64,000 nt of DNA, taken from assembly GCA_011032825.1 (NCBI GenBank), contig JAADJZ010000002.1, forward strand, positions 1,116,001 through 1,180,000, read 5' to 3'. Below, in pieces: positions 55,050-64,000 of the stretch (within the stretch, counting starts at the first letter, position 1; each line of letters opens with the position of its first letter). The translations under genes and the position numbers were made by a program. The notes below the pieces were generated by a model. That model was not told the origin of the DNA and did no database searches. It saw only the letters and a list, made by a program, of their open reading frames with translations. This stretch comes from Massariosphaeria phaeospora (Eukaryota > Ascomycota > Dothideomycetes > Pleosporales).

Positions 55050-55682
55050 ATGTCTTCACCACATAGCGCGCCGTTGCCGTCGTCTTTCGATGAAAATGAG
55101 TTCGTCTCCTTCCTATACTCCCTTTAGAGCACCTATTCACGTCCTATCCCATCCATTCCACCCGGGAAAGTGCGCCTCTACTAACCCCTCCCCTCCAGAG
55201 ACTTCTACAACGAAAACCGGTCGTCCAAAATCTTCCGCCGCCTACGCGAAGAGCCGCTCATCCCCTTCGGCTGCGCCCTCACTGTATGGGCCATCGTCGG
55301 CGCCACCCGCAGCATGCGCAAAGGCGACCACAAAATGACCAACACGTATTTCCGGCGGCGGCTGTACGCGCAGGCCTTCACGATCGCGGTGCTGGTGGGC
55401 GGCAACGTGTACTGGCAGAAGGACCGCGTCAAGCGCAAGGACTATGAGAAGAAGGTTGAGGAGGGGAAGCGGCTGGAGAAGAGGGAGAGGTGGTTGAAGG
55501 AGTTGGATATGCGCGATGAGGAGGAGAAGGCGTGGAAGGAGGGGAGGGGCAGAAGGAGGGCTTATTTGCAGGAGAGGGTCGAGGAGGTGGGCGAAGTGGT
55601 TGGGGAGGGGGCGAAGGGCGTGACGGAGCAGGTGAAGGAGAAGACGAGGGAGTTGAAGGATAAGGTTGTGGGGGATAAGTGA
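55050..55682 (+). CDS. RCF1: Respiratory supercomplex factor 1 (HIG1 domain)
   Basis: Exons 55050-55099 and 55199-55682 join in phase into 177 residues. Rcf1 sits in the mitochondrial inner membrane and stabilises complex III-IV supercomplexes. The start reads LPSSFDENEDFYNENRSSK across the junction, the typical Rcf1 opening. It is followed by the HIG1 hairpin (REEPLIPFGCALTVWAIVGA, then TRSMRKGDHKMTN, then YAQAFTIAVLVGGNVYW). A highly charged coiled-coil tail from residue about 100 is characteristic of filamentous-fungal Rcf1. The donor at 55100 (GTTCGT) is non-standard, but the joined sequence matches the family. Composition turns from C-rich to G/A-rich near 55430. Confidence 0.9.
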
Positions 55683-55867
55683 TGGGATGCGTAGAGGTGC
55701 TTCGAAGGACCAATGTTATGGCTGCAGTCATGCCGTTTTTGAGACGGGCATCTTGGACGACACTCGGGAAGAAATACGCCCAGGCCCATGCGCCTTCACT
55801 GTATATTGCTGAGACTTTGTAACAGTACGCATCTTGGGGTTTCAGTCTGGTATGGTAGAGACTCATG

Positions 55868-56362
55868 GGTCTTTCATGTTCAGTTTGAACATATCGGTCA
55901 TGCTGTAAATGTCGAATGCGTTTATGAAAAGAAGTCCACTGGGCTGCATGTGATTAACTGATACTACCTCGGCGAAAATCTATTTAGCAGGGCTCGCATA
56001 GGCAGAGAGACCACTCTAGACCGCCACAAGGGATCTATTAGCTAGGTAACATGGCCTGCCAAGAGATAAGCTAGACCGCTGCTCACGTAGGTAGAAAACC
56101 CTATGCCTGGTGTAGAAGCGAGCGGCTTGGCTGATACTCTGAGCAGATTGACTCGGTCGGGTTCACCTAGCCAACAGATGCCTTGTGGCGCTCTAGAGTG
56201 GTATCTCTGCCTGTTCGAGCCCTGCTAAATAAAGCAGCGAGGATAAATGTAATTATGAGTCTCGTAAAGGTAGGGTAAAGAGCAAGGGGTCTCTTATATT
56301 CAGTTGAACCTATCTCTCTTATGCTACAAATGTCGAATGCCTTTATGAAGAGAATTCTACTT
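55868..56362. repeat. Diverged direct repeats flanking the foldback element
   Basis: A segment at about 55868-55940 recurs at about 56290-56362. Shared blocks include AAATGTCGAATGC and TTTATGAA, in the same order and spacing with scattered changes. The copies lie in the same orientation on either side of the foldback element. Confidence 0.65.
55981..56231. mobile_element. Foldback MITE-like element with 70-bp terminal inverted repeats
   Basis: Arm one (55981-56050) and the reverse complement of arm two (56161-56231) align over 70 positions with about seven mismatches and one gap. Both start TATTTAGCAGGGCTCG. The 110-bp centre has no coding capacity. TA at both outer ends is compatible with a Tc1/mariner-type TA target duplication, but the TA is also part of the palindrome, so the class is uncertain. 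There is no transposase here, so the element is non-autonomous. Confidence 0.75.
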
Positions 56363-56561
56363 AGGTACCTGATAGTAATATATGCTTTTGGGAGTGCGAG
56401 TCCCGCAAGGGCCGCTCATGCAGCCTATCAGACGGAAAATGCGGGGTATCCAACCATTGTCGGATTCAACTGCTTCACCACTTTACCTCATCACTACCGA
56501 AATGAACGCTCGATAAAGTTACCCTATTTACGTCTCGTGGAGCACATTACGATACATCAAA

Positions 56562-58319
56562 ATGTCGGCGCCGCTCACAAACTATATAACCTATTCTCTC
56601 CCCAGAGTCCCCACCTCCCCGGCCCGCACTCGGATAGGCCATCTTGACCACACGACCTCGCTCATAACACCTCTATCATGGACATCCGGCACTCCGCTCA
56701 GCACTCTCTATGAAGTAATTAAAGCTGGTCCAACCAACATTCTTGCTAGCGATCTTCCCGCACTGTCGCTCTCTAGCGTCAAGGTATTACCACCCCTTCC
56801 TACTCGCGATGTGATTGCCATCGGAAAGAACTACCCCGAACACGCTAAAGAATTTAACAAATCCGGGTACGATGCAAGCGACAACGTCGACATCCCCTCG
56901 CACCCGGTAGTCTTCACCAAGCGCAGCACGAGTATTATTGCCCACGGAGAAGACATTCTGCTTTTCCCCGAGTTCACGGAAACGCTTGACTACGAGGGCG
57001 AAATCGGTGTCATCATAGGGAAAGGTGGGCGCGGTATTAAGCAACATGAGGCGGCGGAATATGTTTGGGGATACACGATCCTCAACGATGTGACTGCGCG
57101 GGAACGCCAGCGTGACCACAAGCAATTCTATATTGGCAAGAGTGGCGATACGTTCTGCCCGATGGGACCCATAGCTGTGCCGAAGACGGCGCTCCCCCCA
57201 GTGCTATGCCTAGAAACAAGAGTGAACGGAAGCTTGAGACAGAAAGGCTCAACGGCAGATCTCATTTTCTCGGTGCCCAAGCTAATCGAGACGATTTCCG
57301 AAGCGCAGACACTGAGACCAGGAGACGTAATAGCGACAGGAACGCCCGCTGGTGTGGGCTTTGGACTTGAGCCGCCGCAGTTCTTGAAAGAGGGCGACGT
57401 GGTTGAGATCTCAGTCAGTGGATTGGGAATGCTTCGGAATAAGGTTGGAGTTGCGGGTGCAGCGCCGTCGGGGACGCCCACTTACGTTCAAGAGCCTCTG
57501 CCAACAGAAATGAACATTCCAAGCGGGAAGGGATATCTGGAAGTGGGCGACAAGCTGTTCTACGCGCTAGTGGGTCCAGATGCGACGAAGCCTCCCATCC
57601 TCTTCATCCACGATCTGTCCGACTCGCATACTTCTTTCTATCCGCTCATCCACGAAATTAACCTACACATGTCCCACCGCTGTATCCTGTATGACTTCGA
57701 AGGCCACGGCTTAAGTCCCACAAAACCACCCTCGGTCATATCGATACAGTCGCTTGCCTCAGATCTCTACGCGATATTCACCTTTTTGAAAACGAACCCC
57801 GTGCAAAAGGCGACCATCATCGCGAACGGCATGGGCTGTCTTATAGCCGCGACCTTCGCAATCCAGTATCCAGAATTTGCGGAGAAACTTGTCATGATCA
57901 ACCCGCCGCTATCGCCCTCCCCAACGCATCACAGAGAAACGTTACGCTCAAAAGCACGTGCAGTTAGAGAGTACGGAATGGCCGCGCTCTCTGACGACTT
58001 CATTGCAGAAACAGGCAGGCAACCCGTAGCGTGGGCCCCTGGCGTCCAGGCGAAGTTGAGCCAGGACCCAGAAGGCTTTGCAAAAGCGCTGACGGCGTAT
58101 GCGGAGGCTTTGGAGGTAAAGTTGGAAGTCAGTGGATTAGAAGCGGAAGTGCTTGTAGTCTCGGGCAATAAGAATGTTGATAATGTGGACGATTTTACCG
58201 ACTCGGAATGGGTGAGAAACTTACCACATGCGAGGCTGGAACTGGTGGAGGCGCCTAGTTCGACGTGGCTTTTGGATGACTATGAAAGGGTGGGGAGAGC
58301 TGTGCAGGGCTTTCTCTGA
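56562..58319 (+). CDS. Fumarylacetoacetate hydrolase domain fused to an alpha/beta hydrolase domain
   Basis: This is an intact single-exon 585-residue protein. Residues about 65-295 are an FAH-family domain (hydrolases and decarboxylases of 2-oxo acids). They show VIAIGKNYPEHAKE, the metal ligands in LDYEGEIGVIIG, then TILNDVTARERQ and the C-terminal IATGTPAGVGFGL. Residues about 320-585 are an alpha/beta hydrolase of the 3-oxoadipate enol-lactonase type (ILFIHDLSDSHTSFYPL, then DFEGHGLSP). The nucleophile elbow is ANGMG (421-425), so Gly423 replaces the catalytic Ser, and the usual C-terminal GHxPH His motif reads as APSSTWLLDD. The hydrolase half is probably inactive and may be regulatory or structural. 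The FAH half looks competent. The fusion suggests degradation of an aromatic or 2-oxo acid, substrate unknown. Confidence 0.88.
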   Translation: MSAPLTNYITYSLPRVPTSPARTRIGHLDHTTSLITPLSWTSGTPLSTLYEVIKAGPTNILASDLPALSLSSVKVLPPLPTRDVIAIGKNYPEHAKEFNKSGYDASDNVDIPSHPVVFTKRSTSIIAHGEDILLFPEFTETLDYEGEIGVIIGKGGRGIKQHEAAEYVWGYTILNDVTARERQRDHKQFYIGKSGDTFCPMGPIAVPKTALPPVLCLETRVNGSLRQKGSTADLIFSVPKLIETISEAQTLRPGDVIATGTPAGVGFGLEPPQFLKEGDVVEISVSGLGMLRNKVGVAGAAPSGTPTYVQEPLPTEMNIPSGKGYLEVGDKLFYALVGPDATKPPILFIHDLSDSHTSFYPLIHEINLHMSHRCILYDFEGHGLSPTKPPSVISIQSLASDLYAIFTFLKTNPVQKATIIANGMGCLIAATFAIQYPEFAEKLVMINPPLSPSPTHHRETLRSKARAVREYGMAALSDDFIAETGRQPVAWAPGVQAKLSQDPEGFAKALTAYAEALEVKLEVSGLEAEVLVVSGNKNVDNVDDFTDSEWVRNLPHARLELVEAPSSTWLLDDYERVGRAVQGFL

Positions 58320-58613
58320 AGATTGATTTTGAGACTCTTCGTTAGTTCAAGACTTCTTGATGTGGACGGAAGATCGTTCGGCGAGCATTCAATTAATGTT
58401 TGCGAATACTGATGATTGAAATTCGAATCCCAATCACCACGTACTAGTCCAGACATTGGTTGACGTACACAGGTTTGAATAACGTGATTTGTTATTACTT
58501 TCATAGTATTCTTTACTACTACGCACTGATCATGCTTCTGTAGCTATTGACGCTGTCACGTTCAGATCACATATCTACCAATAACAAACAAATTGTGGAA
58601 CCTGGCTTGCTTC

Positions 58614-59012
58614 TCACACCTTAGCCGCGCTCTTCGAATTATCTGGCAGATCCTTCGAGGGTGAACCGACACTAGATATAGCCCGATGTTGTGCTGTCAT
58701 GGTGTCGTTTCCTCCTGGTCGGTTGCTCCCAACCTCTGCGGCATTGGGCCTATCGCGCTCGTTGGTTACGGACATAGCTTGCGTGATCGAAGGATGTGCA
58801 TGTTGGTTTGGAAGCAGTATACGAGGTGCGAGACAAGGACCGCTGTCATTTTTGCGCTCGTTGGTATTGCGTACATGATCATGGGGAAGAGGATGTCGGT
58901 GTTGGAATGGGAGCCGTGTGTCTGGCGCGAGGAGCCGTGAAGTCTTCTGATTCTCGACATTGTGTTCCTTGGCTAAGTCGTTATCGTCGTGGCTGATGTC
59001 TTTTTTGGACAT
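58614..59012 (-). CDS. Possible hypothetical protein with a duplicated 26-residue module (weak)
   Basis: This is an open frame of 132 codons. Residues 28-53 and 61-86 are similar: LAPxxxLPxQHxHP followed by TNER in both. The predicted protein is hydrophilic, with no signal peptide or known domain. The repeat could be a DNA duplication in non-coding sequence that happens to be open, so confidence is low. Confidence 0.3.
   Translation of the reverse strand: MSKKDISHDDNDLAKEHNVENQKTSRLLAPDTRLPFQHRHPLPHDHVRNTNERKNDSGPCLAPRILLPNQHAHPSITQAMSVTNERDRPNAAEVGSNRPGGNDTMTAQHRAISSVGSPSKDLPDNSKSAAKV
58755..58931. repeat. Diverged 78-bp direct repeat, two copies
   Basis: The segments 58755-58832 and 58854-58931 match each other imperfectly, separated by 21 bp; each contains ACCAACGAGCG on the minus strand. 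Confidence 0.6.
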
Positions 59013-59621
59013 GGCTAATTGTTTCGTATGCCAGGCTCAAAGACGCTTTCTTGGACAATCAACGAAATTAGGAAAGGGGATACCGACACTTATTAGCCTC
59101 ATTTATAGTCCAGTTCTCACAAACTGCGCCAGGGTCAAACATGCTACAAACTGCGGTTTGGCTAGTCACGAGTGTTCCAGCACAGTCTAAGACTTCTAAA
59201 CACAACCGGCGAGGAGCAAATATGTGAGAAACTCGCACGGTTCCGCTTAATGTTAAGATGGAAAGCCGAGCATCATCGTGATATTTCGAGCGCCAATAAT
59301 CAAGGCACAAGTATTTTGGCGGCGTCGATTAATCACGTGTTATTATGTAATCTCTGTCACCACACCCACGTGTTCTCCAAATGCACTCATTTTGACCGAA
59401 AGTTATGTAGTATCTGAGGGTCACCCGCGTACATACGTTGATGTATTTAAGGTCCAGAGCTTCCTTGAAAAGGCTTCTTCGCTGAGTGCTCCTTGCCCGG
59501 AGGTCTCTGTGGACCTACTCTGTTCACGAGTCTGATGGATGATCAGTTGATTGAGCTATGCATCCCGGAATAGGCTACATTAATGCATTAGAATGTGGGT
59601 AATATTTATTCAACACAAGTT

Positions 59622-60872
59622 TCACACCATATCCTTAGTATCCCTGAAAAGACTGTCTGTACTACTCTCTCGGCCATCTTTCATACTGTTTTCCTCCTTC
59701 CCATGAACTTTCACATCGACTCTAGTCACTACTCGAATTCGATCCTCTGCATCGTGGTCCGCATCGAGTCTCTGAGTATCCCGACCCTGTGATAGCGATT
59801 TCAACGGCACGCCGTATGATCCTAGTGCGCCCATGATCGAAGACCGTTGTCTGCCGTGCGAGTTCTCAAGTCCATGACTTCCGTGTGTGTTTCGTCCGGA
59901 GGAGTTGTTCAGGCCTGATATCCATTGGGAAAGAAGCGGTCGTAGAGTCGGAAGACAGGCGCATATGAGTGCGACGTTGATTTCGACGATAGAGAAAGTG
60001 GCTACGGGGGTATTATCATAGGCCGGATCGCGAGATTGAGTGATGACCCGAAGCGAGTTCAGGCGCACTATTGATATGATGCAGACACTGATAGTTATGT
60101 TAGCAATGTAGAGAGTTAATCGGGTAAACCGGAATCCACTTACATAATACCAAAGGCAAACACTCCAAGCAATAACATCTTCTGCCTCTTCGCGAGCTGC
60201 AGATTTCTGACGACAGGCATTGGCAGGATAATGATCATAAAGTCCGTGACAATGTTTATGGCGGCATTCGCGAACCACGATGCGAACGTATTGATGCATT
60301 TCCCCTCGATTTCCGGCTTCCAGTACTTTTGTACCGGCCAGCAGACAAAGATGCAGGCAAGCACCGAAGCCATGGTGTAAGCCACGATAATGGCAATGAA
60401 GCTCCAACACCAGATTTGGAACTTCCGGGTTGGGAAAACGCGTTGGTATTGCACAAGAATGGCAATCTTCGTGAGACCGATGGAAGCGCAATAGGTGCTT
60501 ATACTAACGTAGATACCCTAACCATAGAATTAAAGACGTATTCAGAGAGATGGAAGTAGAAACCAACGATTGATATATTCGTGAGCTGCTCGCCCGTCAA
60601 AGTGGCACCAGGACTCCCTAGACCAAATCCAATTTGCATTCCGATGGTGATGACGGTAGCGACAGAGCAGACCTGTTTGCAATGTCAGACTTGCATTCGA
60701 TATCGGAAAGGGCTGTACACACCCAGGATGAGATGAGAACCCAGTCTTCCCAGCCTGGCGACCGAATGATCATGAACCGAGTCCATAGGCGCAAGGCAAC
60801 GAAGGCGCTACCAAGCACTGCGAACAAACTGATGACACTGGCAGTCTGTATAGCGCGTTGTGTGAGGGCCAT
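59622..60872 (-). CDS. PTH11-like rhodopsin-domain seven-span membrane protein
   Basis: Exons (minus) 60872-60723, 60672-60568, 60517-60144 and 60087-59622 join in phase into 364 residues. The family is the fungal rhodopsin-domain integral membrane proteins, which include PTH11-type receptors for surface and host cues. Motifs in order: ASVISLFAVLGSAFVALRLWTR (span 1, with the family Arg-Leu-Trp-Arg), GWEDWVLI, then VCSVATVITIGMQIGFGLG. Next come LTKIAILVQYQRVFPTRKF, CWPVQKYWKPEIEGKCIN (family CxPxxxxW), NIVTDFMIIILPMPVV and NVALICACLPTLRPL. The cytosolic tail (about 265-364) is Ser/Asp/His-rich. No CFEM domain precedes span 1. The ligand and signalling role are unknown. Confidence 0.87.
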
Positions 60873-63800
60873 GGCGTCAATCCCCGGATAGCAGTGCGTG
60901 TGCTTTCAGAAGAAAAGAAAACCGACGAGAACTACTTGTACAGTCAGGGGGAAAGTGGGTCAGACACCGCGATTGCGTCTGCTAGATATACTTGTACAAG
61001 CGGCAGCGGGCGGATCCCCCTCATGCATGTTACCGGGGAATGGATCCCGCACATGGCCTGTCATGCACGGACGTTGGAAGGTTGCGGGGAGGCGAGGACG
61101 CAAGGCAAATGGTGTTCGGGAAAGTTTCGCCAATAGTATACTCAACGAAGGGAAGCTACCTCCAGTCTAGGTTAAAGGTCAGCGACTTGATGCGCTATGA
61201 ACTCTAGCCGAAGTGCGGATCAGGCTTCCCTTCTACTGTCTGGTCTGGGAGCTGAGTTACGGGGGAGACATGACGGGGATGCGGAAGATGTGAGGAGTTG
61301 TGATGGCATGCAGAACCGGCAGGAGGATTGCAAAAGAAGTAGTTTAATGGATTTGGCAAGACGTCGCTTGACTGCGACAGCGGCACACAATGCGGCGTGC
61401 GTCAGCAGGCTACCATGCACAGCCAACGTAAGCAGAGAGACTCAAAGCAGAGGGTCGAGGAATTGTACGAGAAGCACGGCCAGTTTTCTAGGCTCGGTAC
61501 TAGAGTTTCTAGCCGTGTTTACCTACTTCCTTCAAGGCCTCTGTTCGACTTGGGGTTGATTTTGTAGTTCGTAGTGGTATTTATGGTATCTTTTTTGACT
61601 GGTGTTATTGGTTTAGTTGGTTGGGCTTCTCAGCTTCGTGGGCAGATAAAGTTCTGCCACTGACTCGTATGTGCATGGTGCGGCACGTTGGACTGCGCAA
61701 TGCCGCATGCGCATATTCACACGCTTACCGTGCCGTTCCAATACGAAACACATGGAGACATGCGCACTCCGTATCGTTCACACGGGTATTCGAGCCACCC
61801 AGTTGATGATTGTGTTCGCTGAAGTCGTACCGCCTGCATAGCATGCACAGCTGGCCCGCCATCCAGGAACTTTGGGTTACACAAAACGTGCGTCGCGTCT
61901 CAAGTTGTCTACGCGAGGATCTGCTCTTAGACTTGCTTCGTTGGGCCAAGTGGGTGATCCCGTGTGCTTTTCAAGGGTTGCCCCGCATCTCGCCTCTGCC
62001 TTTGGCGTTCACCACCGTCTCTGATCACGAAGTCGTAACCAATGGCAGTGCCTTCGTGTAGTCCGAGCACTGCTGCGGCATTGCGACCTGCCGGTTAAAG
62101 CACATAACCGTCGTTCGCACGAGAGAACGCTGCTTCCCAGCGATTCGCTGAGGAAGTTCGAGGAGTGGGAGAATACGACAAGGTAGCCTGATAGACAGAG
62201 GAAGCCCCTGACCGTAGCTGTGAGGTTCCTGAACCTTCGCTAGTTGCAGAACAGCCGAAGGATTGGACTGGCTCGAGCTTGTGATAAGCTCGTGCATCAC
62301 GGTTCCTCACCCGTTCTTGTTCGGCTCGGCTCGGCCGAGTTACTTTTTCATTTCAAGCCATCCGTTCACGCCATAAGGCGGGGCGAAAGTATATCACCTT
62401 TGTCTGCACTCTTATCAGTCTCACATGCGATCAGGTCTGGCGGTAAGGTAACAAACTGCTGAATTGGCAACGTTGGTCTACCGGGTATCATCTAGCCTGA
62501 CAGCGGATACCAAGGTAGCGCCGGGGAACCCTTGAAAGTTGGGACCGTTTTTGTGCGACCATCCTTGTCTCGGGCAGCGCCCGCCAGTGTGATTCTTGGT
62601 AGACGAAGCAGGCCAGGATCTTCTGCGCCTAGGCCAGAGTTTATTCTGCTTGCTCGCACCTGCCATCCCTCTAAAGTTTTCTAGCTAATGTTTTTTTATC
62701 CAGCCTCAGGACGTGTTCCTCCCATCAGCGACTCCACGTAGACTGCGTAGAGCTCTAAGTGATGATGGCTGGAAATTATTCGCGGGAGGCTTTCGAAATG
62801 GCTGATCCTTAAAGGATGTAGGATCGCCAAGCATGTGGGTCTAATACGCATGTAAGCTTAAGTGGCGTCGATATCGTAACAGGATATCTTGGAACTTGGC
62901 CCCTCCCTTGAGCGAGTCCTTGACATCGACACACGCTAGTCATCTGTCCACTCAATTGCTGTGTTGTCGATCAAAAAGATTTCATTCAATGGAACGAGTT
63001 CGGGATCTCGGGAGACAGCTCGATATATGATTGTCTATACCTGTCATTAAGGGTGACTTTCAATGTATGATTGTCTAATTGACATTTTGCGTGTGTGTGT
63101 GTGTGTGAGTGTGGAGAGATGAGGAGGACGAGAGAAGCGACTTTATCGGAGTCATCTTGACGAACCATGGTTCTGGGAGGCCCCACAAAATGGCCACCCA
63201 TTCAGCTTCCGCTGAATACAAATAAGGCTCCCCTTAAGCATCCGCGCGAACTTTTATACCTGTCGTTGAGGGTGACTTAGATGCCAGACGGTCACGGTTT
63301 TTCATATTTAAATAAGCGATGGCCCCTCCACAACTCAAGATCCATCACCGTTCTATTGAAATCTTCATTGACTACCATTTGAACGTATCGGGACAGTATA
63401 TGCTGCCGATATGCGCGCCCTCTACATCGGAATAAGAAGGAATATCTTCTAACTGTGAACGTCTACGTACACCAATATCTCCGGCTTTCAGCTTCAATGT
63501 CTGAAAACGGGCTCGGAGCAATGCTTGCACTTTTGTTCAACTTCAGCTTATGCGGAACACTCCGTAGACGGGTTAATTCGCCTTAGCTCGTGTGATGGCA
63601 ACCGTGTAGTCCTACCTGGTATACTAAGTATATCATGTCCTAGGAAGAATCTTGCAAAGCTGAACGTCTGGTACGCTAGGCAGTGGTCATATAACGGAAT
63701 GATTATTGCGGACTCGGATCACATGATAATAGGTAATTATGTTTGGCTATCCGGTCGTTCATTCTCCGAGATCCATCCCAGTTCGTATGAAAAGTTGGAG

Positions 63801-64000
63801 GGGTCCACTCACGTGAATTCGTGGAAAAGGATGCCAGCCATACTGCTCATCTTGCCGCTCACTTCAGCGTCCAGGTCCCCGCACTTCCTGTCGCTCAACT
63901 GAGGGAATCGGAATCCCCTGGGACAGACTCTGAGAACAGCTCTGTTCGGCTCTGCACTCTCTATGTTATGCAGCCACGCTAGGTATTTGTCTAGAAAATC
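60873..64000. other. Right-hand region of about 3.1 kb, no clear gene
   Basis: No frame has a recognisable domain. A (GT)n tract lies near 63090, and a 24-bp direct repeat is at 63036-63059 and 63255-63278. A TATTTAAATAAG at about 63306 followed by a C/A-rich stretch may be a promoter for a gene whose body lies beyond the window. The frame 63525-63902 has no family match. Confidence 0.5.
63036..63278. repeat. 24-bp direct repeat pair, 219 bp apart
   Basis: TATACCTGTC followed by a GTT/ATT variant and AGGGTGACTT occurs at 63036-63059 and 63255-63278 with two mismatches. Confidence 0.85.

Larger units (their letters stand above)
55683..56561. other. Intergenic region holding a foldback element
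   Basis: No gene is supported. The centre is the inverted-repeat element at 55981-56231, with diverged direct repeats on either side (about 55868-55940 and 56290-56362). Confidence 0.6.
58320..59621. other. Intergenic region of about 1.3 kb
   Basis: No firm gene is present. It contains the duplicated-module frame at 58614-59012 (listed separately). The rest is A/T-leaning with no recognisable element. Confidence 0.55.

Noticed and set aside
63525..63902. 125-codon frame near the right edge
   Set aside because: No recognisable domain, start context or splice support.

Overview
The window is nuclear DNA from a filamentous ascomycete (Pezizomycotina). Dothideomycetes fits best, judged on gene content and not on phylogeny. 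The genes carry short GT-AG introns (46-70 bp, some 85-135 bp) with recognisable branch points. They include ERG28, a Dsc4-type DUF1746 protein, RCF1, MIC60, SAC1, a Rab5 GTPase, a Fig1 protein, a PTH11-like rhodopsin-domain receptor, Zn2Cys6 and bZIP regulators, a fungal NACHT protein and small secreted proteins. I joined exons by hand, checking phase at every junction. All but one of the multi-exon models give an uninterrupted reading frame; the exception has a doubtful last exon.

Layout. 1-6.6 kb: a five-exon F-box-like protein, an MFS monocarboxylate-type transporter, and an F-box/LRR-like gene with an in-frame stop. 7.5-16.5 kb: MIC60 (-), a broken phosphotransferase (-), a Dothideomycete-style hypothetical (+), SAC1 (-) and Rab5 (+) sharing a 406-bp head-to-head promoter. 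17.4-24.7 kb: two tandem small secreted proteins, a RING-like protein, ERG28, and a Zn2Cys6 regulator (-). 26.6-37 kb: a Fig1-like membrane protein, a two-TM membrane protein (-), a 1517-residue hydrolase-NACHT-ankyrin protein, and an SMP-30/regucalcin protein. 37-46 kb: about 9 kb with almost no supportable gene. 46-47.6 kb: a bZIP factor. 47.6-53.5 kb: another gene-poor stretch with simple repeats and a 26-bp palindrome. 53.5-61 kb: DUF1746/Dsc4 (-) head-to-head with RCF1 (+), a foldback MITE-like element, an FAH-alpha/beta hydrolase fusion, and a PTH11-like receptor (-). 61-64 kb: no clear gene.

The genes form no single pathway or biosynthetic cluster. Housekeeping genes (mitochondrial: MIC60, RCF1; endomembrane: SAC1, Rab5, DUF1746, ERG28) alternate with accessory genes (NACHT protein, secreted proteins, receptor, transporter, two regulators, two decayed genes).

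The most unusual objects are the NACHT protein's C-terminus (three separate internal repeat families, ending in four Gly-Cys-Phe-Ser Cys-rich units), the FAH fusion whose hydrolase half has lost its nucleophile, and a C-to-G composition switch inside several genes. No rRNA, tRNA, CRISPR array or virus was recognised.
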